64,000 nucleotides of DNA from Paenirhizobium cremeum (GTDB lineage Bacteria > Pseudomonadota > Alphaproteobacteria > Rhizobiales > Rhizobiaceae): assembly GCF_022884085.1 (NCBI RefSeq), contig NZ_JAGGCS010000006.1, forward strand, positions 267,893 to 331,892. The letters are read 5' to 3'. Shown in pieces: positions 26,127 to 34,589 of the stretch; position 1 is the stretch's first letter; each line of letters starts with the position of its first letter. Below the pieces are notes generated by a model, which had not been told where the DNA came from, did no database searches, and was given only the letters and a program-made list of their open reading frames with translations. A program made the translations under genes and the position numbers.

Positions 26127-27044
26127 TCAGCCTCCGATCGCGATCGAATAGAGGTCGTCCGGCGTCACCACCAATTCGATGGCGAGCCTCAGGCCCACGG
26201 CAAGGACCAGCAGGCCGAGCAGGGCGCGCAATTGTTCGCCGCGCAGCTTCTGGCCGACGCGAACGCCGTATTGCGCGCCGATCACGCCGGCAAGCATCAG
26301 GATGAAGGCGAGCACGATGTCGACGGAATAGTTGGTCGCGGCCTGCATCACAGTGGTGAAGGCGGTGGTGAAGATGATCTGGAACAGCGACGTGCCGACG
26401 ACCACGCTTGTCGGGATGCGCAGGAGATAGATCATCGCCGGCACCATGATGAAGCCGCCGCCGACGCCCATGACGGAGGTCAGGATGCCGATGGCGAAAC
26501 CGAGACCGAGCACCGGCAGGACGCTCAGATAGATCTTCGACTTCTTGAAGCGCATCTTGAACGGCAGGCGATGCACCCAGTTGTGCTGCCCCGGTCGTTT
26601 CAGGCTGATCGGCTGGTTTTTCGCGGCCCGCCGCATGGCGTTCAGGCTTTCCATCAGCATCAGGGCGCCGACCGTGCCGAGAAAGATGACGTAGAGCAGG
26701 GAGATGACAAGGTCGAGCTGGCCGAGCCGCCGGAGCCAGGAAAAGATCACGACACCGACCGAGGCGCCCGCAAGGCCTCCGATTAGCAGCACCGTGCCGA
26801 GTTTAACGTCCAGCGTGCCGCGGCGAAAATGGGTGATAGCGCCGGAAACCGAGGAGGCGACCACCTGATTGGCGCCCGTCGCAACGGCAACCACCGGTGG
26901 GATATTGTAGAAGATCAGGAGCGGCGTAATCAGGAAGCCGCCGCCGACGCCGAACATGCCGGAAAGGAAACCGACCGCCGCGCCCATCCCGAGAATGATG
27001 AAGATGTTCACCGACAATTCTGCTATCGGCAGGTAGATCGTCAC
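26127..27044 (-). CDS. Sulfite/organosulfonate exporter TauE/SafE family protein
   Basis: A 305-residue inner-membrane protein with about eight helices in two repeats. Each repeat has the conserved glycine-rich turn: SGMFGVGGGFLITPLL and TSVMGVGGGFIMVPAM. It probably exports sulfite or another small sulfur-containing anion. I start at GTG 27044 (VTIYLPIAELS) after AGAGG; the listed open frame to 27182 adds a poorly conserved leader. It is followed by TIGR02186 with a 1-bp gap. Confidence 0.86.
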   Translation of the reverse strand: MTIYLPIAELSVNIFIILGMGAAVGFLSGMFGVGGGFLITPLLIFYNIPPVVAVATGANQVVASSVSGAITHFRRGTLDVKLGTVLLIGGLAGASVGVVIFSWLRRLGQLDLVISLLYVIFLGTVGALMLMESLNAMRRAAKNQPISLKRPGQHNWVHRLPFKMRFKKSKIYLSVLPVLGLGFAIGILTSVMGVGGGFIMVPAMIYLLRIPTSVVVGTSLFQIIFTTAFTTVMQAATNYSVDIVLAFILMLAGVIGAQYGVRVGQKLRGEQLRALLGLLVLAVGLRLAIELVVTPDDLYSIAIGG

Positions 27045-27250
27045 GCTCGGGCCTCTGAATGCGTCTGCCCGCCGGAGCGAGCTGGTACAAAACGGGATCG
27101 GAAATGCGGCCGGTCTCAGGCAAAAGCTAAACGGGCTCAAGTCCTTGCCGGACTTGATCCCCGTCATTTCTCTTGCGCTCACAGGCCGGTCAAGTCAATT
27201 CGCGCTCAAGCCATACGCCGGCATTTTCCGATTTTTATGACCGTTAGCGA

Positions 27251-30200
27251 CTATTTGTTGCGTTCCAGCAGCGCATTCACCAGCTTGTCGGTGACCTGAC
27301 CCGTCGGCTGCTCGCCGATCGAGGTCTGGAAGGCCTTGATCGCGGCGGTGGTCTTGGCGCCCATCATGCCATCGGGTGTGCCAGCGTCGAAACCGTTCTT
27401 GTTCAGGATCGCCTGGATGTTGCGGATTGCCTTCTTCATGTCGACGCTCGCGGTCTTCAGGCCCTTGCCTGCCCATTCGTCCGGTGTGTTGGCCGTATTG
27501 GCATCGGGGTCGAGTGGCTTCGGCTTCCAGAGATCGACCTGCGCGCGGGCGCGCTCGAGCTGTTCCGGCCGCATGGCGTTCGCGACCTCGTCGCGCTTTT
27601 GCGCTGCGTCCTTGTCACCGTCTCTCGCTGCGATCGCGAACCACTTGTAGGAAGCCTCGAGATCCTGCTGCACGCCGTTGCCGCGCGCATAGAGGATGGC
27701 TAGGTTGAACTGGCTGTCCGATACGCCGTATTCGGCGGCCTTCGAGAACCATTCCACCGCCTTTGCATAGTCCTGGCCGCCATCGGCGCCGGATGCGAAG
27801 AGCACGGCGAGATTGTGCATGGCGCTGGCATTGCCCGCTTCAGCCGCCTGCTGGTAGAGGCTCTTGGCCTTGGCGATGTCGCGTGAAACGCCTGTGCCCT
27901 TTTCGTAGAGGTTGGCGAGCCGGTATTGCGCCGGCACGAAGCCGCGGTCGGCGGAAAGCTGATACCATTTTGCCGCCTCGGCGAAATCGCTGGCCACACC
28001 GCGGCCTTCCGTATAGCGGGCTCCGATTTCGAAAAGTGCGATCGGATCGCCTTCCTTCGCGGCAATGGCAAGCGAGGGCGGCGAGATTGCGTCCGGAACG
28101 ACAATCGCGACGGCCGGAGCGGTTTCCGACTGCGGAGGCTGCACCGGCGTGTTGTCCGTCGTCTCTGCCGTCTGGGCCTCTCCGGTCGCAGGCGCGAAGG
28201 CGGCGCTGTCCTGCTGGCTGTCCTCGGTCGCGGGCTGTAGCGTCGAAAGAGCGTCGCCGCTGTCAAGCGGCGCCTGTTCCACACGTGCAACCGGAGCCGC
28301 CGGAACGGGTTCGGAAGCGCCGGTTGCCTCTGAAGCGGGCGGAGCGATGGCCGCGGCGACATTGGTTTCCGGCCGCTCTTCCACGGGTGCGGTGGCCGGC
28401 GCCATGCCGCTTTCCTGCGGCTTCGGCGTCTCGATGACGACGGGCGGCGCCTTCTCGCCACGGATGAGGGTCGTGACGAGCGGCATTGCCATGGCGGCGA
28501 GCAGGATTGCACCGACGGCCATCAGGATCGGACGGCGATAACGGGCAAAGCCCGTAAGCGCGGCGGCGCCGGGCTTGGCGCCGCGCACACTCTTCTGGCT
28601 GAGGTCCATTTCCTGGGCGGCGGCCTGCGCTGCGCGCCGAGCGGCGGCGATGTAGTCGGCCCGGTCTGCCTCTCCTGCGGGAGCACCGCTCTCGTTCTTC
28701 GCCTGGCTGGCGCGCACGCGCTCCAGGATCTTGCGGACGTCGGGAGCCCCGGAGCCGGGCTCCAGCAGTTCGTTTGCCTGTTCAGGCGGCAGCATATCGG
28801 AGGGATCGATCGACGGCGTCGGATCGATCACCTGCCGGCCTGCCACCGGCTCCTCATTCTTCTTCTGGCCGGGAAGGAGGCGCTTGCCCAATCCGGCGAG
28901 CAGGCTCGGCTTGCCCGGTTTCCTGTCGGATCGCGCTGCCTCGATGACTGGCAGGGCCGTCATCGTCGCTTCGACGGCTGGCGCCTCGATATGTGGGACA
29001 TCATTCCGGCCGGTGTCTGCCGTTTCCATGGCATGAGAGGCGAGGGGAGCCCGGATCGACGGTTCCTCTGCCATAGAGGGCGTTTCGACGGATTGCGACG
29101 GTTGGCGGAAGGGAACCTGTGGCTCCTCGAAATGGGCCGTGCGGTCATCGATCTGGTCGAGCCGGTTCGCGATCTGCACAAGGGTATCGTGCAGCGCTTC
29201 GAAGGTGCGATGAGTGCGTTCCTCGGAGTTCCGGCTGAAATCCTCAAGATTGCGCAGATGCTCTGAAAGCGCCGAGAGTGCGGCGATATCCGCCGACCCG
29301 GCGGCCCCTTGCGCCGGAAGCCGCTGCGCATAGCTTTCCATAACGGTCTCGGCGGCCTGCCGGGCGGCTTCGATGATGTATTCGTCACTCGTCGCCATAT
29401 AGTCTTCGAGCGCCGAGATACGTTCCGCAACCGCATCATCTATGCCGCCACCCGTTGACGGCCTGGCGATCAGCGTGGAAAGATGGGCAATCTGCTCTTC
29501 CAGTCCCCGCAGGCTGGCGCTTTCGCCGGCCGGTACGCCGGCATTCTCCTCGATGCGGTCGACCACGGCATTCAGACGGTCCTCGAGCCCGCGCAACAGG
29601 CTGTCGTCGATACGCGCGACGACGGCGGGCTGCGGTACTTCCAGACCTTCGATGCGGCGTGCGAGAAGCTCCAGCCTGTCAGCCAGCCTGTCGTTGACGG
29701 CGCCGTGATCCAAAGCGTCGATCTTGCGGGAAATGTCAGCCAGATAGCCGGTCAGTTCCGGCTGCGGCACCGGCGCCTGGGTGCGCTCCAGCATGTGCGA
29801 GAGCATGTCCAGCCGTTCCTCGAGATGGCTTGCGGTGCGAGCTTCGGACAGTTGCTCGATGCGGCCGGTCAGCGACTCGATGCGCCGGGCAAGATCCGAG
29901 GCGGGCTGTTCTTCGGTGGCCCGACGATTGGCAAAGGCCTCGATCTGGTGGGCAAGTCCGGCAATCCGGTCTTCGAGACGCTGAAAAAAGCCGTTGTCCG
30001 GGCCGCCGGAATTACGTGCGCCGGCCACGATGGCGCGGCTGATCTCGTCCAGCCGCATGTCGATGCCGGCGAACTGTTCGCTCATCATCCGCTCGCTGGG
30101 GTCGATATGCGAACCGATCTGCTCGAGCGCGGTCGCGACCTTCATCAGCTTGTCTTCGAGCGCGTGGAGGGCGCGGTTGTCGCCGGTGCGTCCGATATGG

Positions 30201-31000
30201 CTTTTGATGTCGTCGAGACGGTCTGCAAGAAGCACCAGTTCCTCGCGCATTGCAGCCGGATCGACGTCGCTGATCTTTTCCTCGATATGGCTCCAGCGAT
30301 TGTCCATGCGGCGCACGGAATCCTCGCGGGCAAGTCCGTCCATGAGAGAGCGAAGCTCCTCGAATTCCTCGCGCAGACCGTCGGCGCCCGGAGCGCGTGA
30401 CAGGCTGAGATGCTGAATGCTCTCTGCGAGACGGGCGATATCGTTGCGCAGCGCCTCCGAGGGCCGCTGGTCTTCGGCGAGCGCGCGTATGCTGCGCATC
30501 TCTGCGCGCAGGGTGCCGACTTCGCGTGAAAGGCTCTCGGAAATGTCCTGCTTCAGTTCCTGGCGCAATCCGAGCAGGGCCTGCGTGATTTCACGGGTCA
30601 TGGTGTCAGGGCTCGCGACGGCCGAAGCCGCGCCGTAAGGCGAGGGTGGGTTTTGGCGGAACGGCGCCTGCCGCGGGCGGTCTTCCTGCGGGTCGTAAGC
30701 GCGGCCGTAACCAGCAGTCGTCCGCTCGGCGGGGCGCTGGCGGCTGTCTTCCAGAGCGCGCTGGCGCTGGCGTATTTCGGCAAGCGGATCCGTCGAGGCT
30801 TCGCGCGCGGGCCGCGCATAGCGATCGTCGCCGCGCTCACGATAGGCTTCGCGCGCAATGTCCTCCGCGAGACGTCCGCGAGACGAGGTGGTTCCCATCA
30901 GTCCTTCGATCCTCGCTTCCAATCCCTCGATCGTGCGGCTCAGCGCATCAAGCGACGAAGATCCGCCGGGGCGGGAAGAAGTGGATCGCGATCCGTTCAT
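27251..31000 (-). CDS. podJ: Polar organiser PodJ-like protein
   Basis: A 1249-residue polarity factor that in alphaproteobacteria marks a cell pole and recruits division and signalling proteins. Order of parts: a Gln/Arg-rich start, a very long coiled-coil region (to about 680), a Pro/Glu linker, one membrane helix (about 815-840, PILMAVGAILLAAMAMP), a periplasmic Pro/Ala-rich stretch, four Sel1-like repeats (about 980-1150, such as ARYTEGRGVASDFAEAAKWY), and a peptidoglycan-binding domain (about 1190-1249). The start is ATG 31000; the frame to 31165 is not conserved-looking. The Sel1 plus peptidoglycan-binding tail is the strongest sign. Confidence 0.85.
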   Translation of the reverse strand: MNGSRSTSSRPGGSSSLDALSRTIEGLEARIEGLMGTTSSRGRLAEDIAREAYRERGDDRYARPAREASTDPLAEIRQRQRALEDSRQRPAERTTAGYGRAYDPQEDRPRQAPFRQNPPSPYGAASAVASPDTMTREITQALLGLRQELKQDISESLSREVGTLRAEMRSIRALAEDQRPSEALRNDIARLAESIQHLSLSRAPGADGLREEFEELRSLMDGLAREDSVRRMDNRWSHIEEKISDVDPAAMREELVLLADRLDDIKSHIGRTGDNRALHALEDKLMKVATALEQIGSHIDPSERMMSEQFAGIDMRLDEISRAIVAGARNSGGPDNGFFQRLEDRIAGLAHQIEAFANRRATEEQPASDLARRIESLTGRIEQLSEARTASHLEERLDMLSHMLERTQAPVPQPELTGYLADISRKIDALDHGAVNDRLADRLELLARRIEGLEVPQPAVVARIDDSLLRGLEDRLNAVVDRIEENAGVPAGESASLRGLEEQIAHLSTLIARPSTGGGIDDAVAERISALEDYMATSDEYIIEAARQAAETVMESYAQRLPAQGAAGSADIAALSALSEHLRNLEDFSRNSEERTHRTFEALHDTLVQIANRLDQIDDRTAHFEEPQVPFRQPSQSVETPSMAEEPSIRAPLASHAMETADTGRNDVPHIEAPAVEATMTALPVIEAARSDRKPGKPSLLAGLGKRLLPGQKKNEEPVAGRQVIDPTPSIDPSDMLPPEQANELLEPGSGAPDVRKILERVRASQAKNESGAPAGEADRADYIAAARRAAQAAAQEMDLSQKSVRGAKPGAAALTGFARYRRPILMAVGAILLAAMAMPLVTTLIRGEKAPPVVIETPKPQESGMAPATAPVEERPETNVAAAIAPPASEATGASEPVPAAPVARVEQAPLDSGDALSTLQPATEDSQQDSAAFAPATGEAQTAETTDNTPVQPPQSETAPAVAIVVPDAISPPSLAIAAKEGDPIALFEIGARYTEGRGVASDFAEAAKWYQLSADRGFVPAQYRLANLYEKGTGVSRDIAKAKSLYQQAAEAGNASAMHNLAVLFASGADGGQDYAKAVEWFSKAAEYGVSDSQFNLAILYARGNGVQQDLEASYKWFAIAARDGDKDAAQKRDEVANAMRPEQLERARAQVDLWKPKPLDPDANTANTPDEWAGKGLKTASVDMKKAIRNIQAILNKNGFDAGTPDGMMGAKTTAAIKAFQTSIGEQPTGQVTDKLVNALLERNK

Positions 31001-31378
31001 GGTCTTGCTCGCTTCGAAAATGCACCTTCGGTTGGGCTGAAGGTGAACAATTGGGGCCGACGATGCGCATTTTCGCCTGTTTCGGCGGTGGTGCCGACTC
31101 AATGCGATCACGGATTGCGGATCATCACCTTTCTCCGGCCACAATTCATGAAACGTGGTAAACAAGCCGTTAACCTGCCTGAAAATTTTTTAACGTTTGA
31201 GCGATAAGATCCGGCGGCTAGTGGGCGGATTAACCCCTTCGGGTGAGGTGTGGGGGAGTGTCAGCACAGCAAAAATGCGGTTGCATCCAGATTTTGACGT
31301 TTACGCGCACGTCAATTATTTGTATAAGCATGAACTATGCCGGCCTGCCCGGTTTCAAGTCTCGGAGGAAGATGATCC
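31001..31378. other. Intergenic region between divergent podJ and fatty-acid operon
   Basis: This 378-bp region has no convincing gene. It holds a small CCCCTTCGGG hairpin near 31234-31243, an A/T-rich stretch near 31180-31195, a promoter-like TTGACG/TATTTG pair with an overlapping 7-bp dyad at 31294-31322, and the GGAGGA ribosome site of the acyl-CoA dehydrogenase. Confidence 0.6.
31294..31322 (+). promoter_or_regulatory. Promoter and dyad operator of the fatty-acid operon
   Basis: TTGACG (31294-31299) and TATTTG (31317-31322) are 17 bp apart. A perfect 7-bp dyad, TTGACGT-N8-ACGTCAA (31294-31315), covers the -35 and spacer, a position suited to repression. The regulator is not in the window. 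Confidence 0.45.
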
Positions 31379-33172
31379 ATGCCTGTCTACAAGGCTCCCG
31401 TAAACGACACGCTTTTCGTTCTGAACAATGTTCTTGGCCTCGAGCGCTACCACAACCTGCCCGGGTTCGAGGATGCGACGCCGGACATGGTCGAAGCGAT
31501 CGTCGGGGAGGCCGCGAAGCTGGCTGAGGAACAACTTTTCCCGCTCAACCTTTCCGGCGACCAGGAAGGATGCAAGCGCCACGACGATGCGAGCGTCAGC
31601 GTTCCGAAGGGTTTCAAGGAAGCCTATGATGCCTATTGCCAGGGCGGCTGGATCGGCCTTGCCGTGCCGCAGGAATTCGGCGGGCAGGGCCTGCCCTACA
31701 CCCTTCACGCTGCTGTCGGCGAATACATGTCGTCCGCCAACATGGCACTGATGATGTATCCCGGCCTGACCCAGGGCGCGATTGCAGCCATCCTCGTCCA
31801 CGGCTCGGAAGAGCAGAAGCAGACCTATCTGCCGAAGATGGTCGAGGGCACCTGGTCGGGCACGATGAACCTGACGGAACCCCATTGCGGCACCGACCTC
31901 GGCCTGCTGCGCACCAAGGCCGTTCCGAACGGCGACGGCGGCTACAGGATCTCCGGCCAGAAGATCTTCATCTCCGCCGGCGAACACGGCATGACTGACA
32001 ACATCATTCATCTGGTGCTTGCCCGCATCGAGGGCGCGCCCGAGGGAACCAAGGGTATCTCGCTCTTCATCGTGCCGAAATACATCGTCAATGAAGACGG
32101 TTCGCTCGGTGCGCGCAACGGCGTTTCCTGCGGTGCGATCGAGCACAAGATGGGCATTCACGGCAACGCCACCTGCGTCATGAACTATGACGAGGCAACC
32201 GGCTTCCTGATCGGTCAGGAGAACAAGGGCCTTTCCGCCATGTTCGTGATGATGAACGAGGCCCGCCTCGGCGTCGGCCTGCAGGGCCTTTCCATTGCCG
32301 AAGTCGCCTACCAGAACGCTGCGAATTATGCCCGCGAGCGCATTCAGGGCCGTTCGCTTTCCGGCGTCAAGGCGCCGGACAAGAAGGCCGATCCGATCAT
32401 CGTCCATCCGGACATCCGCCGTTCGCTCCTGACCATCAAGGCCTTCACCGAAGCCGGCCGCGCCTTCACGCTCTGGACCGCGCTGCAGTCCGATATCGCC
32501 CATCGCTCCGGCGATGAGAAGGAAAAACAGGCGGCCGACGATCTGCTTGGCCTGATGACGCCCATCCTGAAGGGCGTGCTGACGGACAAGGGCTTCGATC
32601 ACGCCGTCATGGCGCAGCAGGTCTTCGGCGGTCACGGCTATATCGAAGAACATGGCATGAGCCAGTATGTCCGCGATGCCCGTATCGCCATGATCTATGA
32701 GGGCGCAAACGGCATTCAGGCGCTCGACCTGGTCGGCCGCAAACTCGGCATGAACGGCGGCCGCGCCGTCATGGCGCTGTTCAACGAGATCGGTGCCTTC
32801 TGCGAGGAAAACCGTAGCGACGAGAACCTCGTCCTCTACACCAAGGGATTGAAGAAGGGCCTGAACGACCTGCAGGCCGCGACCATGTGGTTCATGCAGA
32901 ACGCCATGGCCAAGCCGGACAATGCCGGTGCCGGCTCCACCGACTACATGCACCTCTTCGGCCTCGTCGTCCTCGGCTACATGTGGGCGAAGATGGCGAA
33001 ATCCGCCAACGAGGCTCTTGCCGCCGGCAATGGCGATGCAGACTATTACCGGAACAAGCTTCTGACCGGCCGCTTCTACATGGAGAAGATCATGCCGGAA
33101 ACGGCACTGCGCAAGACCCGTATCGAGGCTGGCAGCGACAGCCTGATGGAGATGACGGCGGAAGCATTCTGA
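31379..33172 (+). CDS. Acyl-CoA dehydrogenase (FadE-like)
   Basis: A 597-residue FAD enzyme performing the first, acyl-CoA to enoyl-CoA, step of beta-oxidation. It has the long-form architecture with N-terminal, middle and C-terminal domains plus a C-terminal extension; [19 protein letters not shown] marks the FAD/substrate region, [20 protein letters not shown] and [16 protein letters not shown] the C-terminal domain with the presumed catalytic glutamate. It begins after a GGAGGA site and leads an operon with thiolase and FadB-like genes, although a repeat-rich 192-bp gap separates it from them. Confidence 0.92.
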   Translation: MPVYKAPVNDTLFVLNNVLGLERYHNLPGFEDATPDMVEAIVGEAAKLAEEQLFPLNLSGDQEGCKRHDDASVSVPKGFKEAYDAYCQGGWIGLAVPQEFGGQGLPYTLHAAVGEYMSSANMALMMYPGLTQGAIAAILVHGSEEQKQTYLPKMVEGTWSGTMNLTEPHCGTDLGLLRTKAVPNGDGGYRISGQKIFISAGEHGMTDNIIHLVLARIEGAPEGTKGISLFIVPKYIVNEDGSLGARNGVSCGAIEHKMGIHGNATCVMNYDEATGFLIGQENKGLSAMFVMMNEARLGVGLQGLSIAEVAYQNAANYARERIQGRSLSGVKAPDKKADPIIVHPDIRRSLLTIKAFTEAGRAFTLWTALQSDIAHRSGDEKEKQAADDLLGLMTPILKGVLTDKGFDHAVMAQQVFGGHGYIEEHGMSQYVRDARIAMIYEGANGIQALDLVGRKLGMNGGRAVMALFNEIGAFCEENRSDENLVLYTKGLKKGLNDLQAATMWFMQNAMAKPDNAGAGSTDYMHLFGLVVLGYMWAKMAKSANEALAAGNGDADYYRNKLLTGRFYMEKIMPETALRKTRIEAGSDSLMEMTAEAF

Positions 33173-33176
33173 GGAT

Positions 33177-33310
33177 TTGCCCCTCACCCTGGCCCTCTCC
33201 CCGTGCACGGAGAGAGGGAACGTGCCCTAAATGCGGCACGGAGAGGTCGGCAATCGTCCTTCTCCCCGTCAGGACGGGGAGAAGGTGCCGGCAGGCGGAT
33301 GAAGGGGCCA
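33177..33310. repeat. RIME-like intergenic element
   Basis: The gap between the acyl-CoA dehydrogenase and thiolase genes contains two hairpins: CCCTCTC.../...GAGAGGG (33193-33218) and a perfect 13-bp stem with AG loop (33258-33285, arms around CTTCTCCCCGTC). The sequence style (CCTCACCCTGGCCCTCTCCCC and GGTGCCGGCAGGCGGATGA) matches Rhizobium intergenic mosaic elements known from this family. It may stabilise or attenuate operon mRNA. Confidence 0.7.
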
Positions 33311-33364
33311 TCATCGTATGGCCAGCAACAATTCGGCGCTTGAGCGCCAAAGGGAGAGAGAACG

Positions 33365-34573
33365 ATGACAGAAGTCTTCATTTACGACCACGTGCGCACG
33401 CCGCGCGGGCGCGGCAAGAAGGACGGTTCGCTGCACGAAGTGCCGTCCGTCCGTCTGGCAGCCAAGTCGCTGGAAGCGATCCGTGACCGCAACGGTCTTG
33501 ATACCGCGACCGTCGACGACATCATTATGGGCTGCGTCGATCCGGTCATGGATGCCGGCGCCGTGATCCCGAAGGCGGCCGCCTTCGAGGCAGGCTATTC
33601 GAACAAGGCTCCGGGCATGCAGATCTCGCGCTTCTGCGCGTCCGGTCTCGATGCCGTGAATTTCGCGGCCGGCAAGGTCAAGGCGGGCTCGGACGATATC
33701 GTCATTGCAGGCGGCGTCGAGAGCATGTCCCGCGTCGGCATGGGCATGTCGGGCGGCTCCTGGTACATGGACCCGTCGGTCAACTTCCCGGCCTATTTCA
33801 TGCCGCAGGGCGTCTCCGCAGACCTGATCGCCACCAAATACGGCTTCAGCCGCGATGATGTCGACGCCTATGCCGTGGAAAGCCAGAAGCGCGCCGCCCA
33901 TGCCTGGGAAAAGGGTTACTTCTCGAAGTCCGTCATTCCGGTGAAGGACATCAACGGCCTGACCATCCTCGACAAGGATGAGCACATGCGGCCGGGCACC
34001 GACATGCAGGCGCTGGCCCAGCTTCAGCCCTCGTTCCAGATGCCGGGTGAAATGGGTGGCTTCGAAGCCGTCGGCATCCAGGCCCATCCGGAAATCGAAC
34101 GCATCAACTACGTCCATCACGCCGGCAACTCGTCGGGCATTGTTGATGGCTCGGCCGCCGTGCTGATCGGCTCGAAGACCGGCGGCGAGACCATGGGCAT
34201 CAAGCCCCGCGCCCGCATCAGGGCTTTCGCCAATATCGGTTCCGATCCGGCGCTGATGCTGACCGGCCCGGTCGACGTCACCGAGAAGCTCCTCGCCAAG
34301 ACCGGCATGAAGATTTCGGATATCGACCTGTTTGAGCTTAACGAAGCTTTCGCCGCTGTCGTGCTTCGCTTCATGCAGGCCTTCGAAGTCGACCACTCGA
34401 AGATGAACGTCAACGGCGGTGCGATCGCCATGGGCCATCCGCTCGGTGCCACCGGCGCGATGATTCTCGGTACGGTGCTGGACGAACTGGAGCGCCGTGA
34501 CCTGAATACGGCACTCGTCACGCTCTGCATCGGCGCCGGCATGGGCACGGCAACCGTCATCGAACGCGTCTGA
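33365..34573 (+). CDS. Acetyl-CoA C-acyltransferase (thiolase)
   Basis: A 402-residue thiolase cleaving 3-ketoacyl-CoA in beta-oxidation. The acylated cysteine lies in ISRFCASGLDAVN, the NEAFA motif in FELNEAFAAVV, the catalytic histidine in GGAIAMGHPLGATGA and the second cysteine in LCIGAGMGT. The next gene is the FadB-like hydratase/dehydrogenase 16 bp downstream, so this is the FadA partner of a trifunctional complex rather than a PHB thiolase. Confidence 0.93.
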   Translation: MTEVFIYDHVRTPRGRGKKDGSLHEVPSVRLAAKSLEAIRDRNGLDTATVDDIIMGCVDPVMDAGAVIPKAAAFEAGYSNKAPGMQISRFCASGLDAVNFAAGKVKAGSDDIVIAGGVESMSRVGMGMSGGSWYMDPSVNFPAYFMPQGVSADLIATKYGFSRDDVDAYAVESQKRAAHAWEKGYFSKSVIPVKDINGLTILDKDEHMRPGTDMQALAQLQPSFQMPGEMGGFEAVGIQAHPEIERINYVHHAGNSSGIVDGSAAVLIGSKTGGETMGIKPRARIRAFANIGSDPALMLTGPVDVTEKLLAKTGMKISDIDLFELNEAFAAVVLRFMQAFEVDHSKMNVNGGAIAMGHPLGATGAMILGTVLDELERRDLNTALVTLCIGAGMGTATVIERV

Positions 34574-34589
34574 TTTCTGGGAGGAAGCA

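Noticed and set aside
31355..33208. 617-codon minus-strand frame opposite the acyl-CoA dehydrogenase
   Set aside because: Shadow of a gene with clear catalytic motifs.
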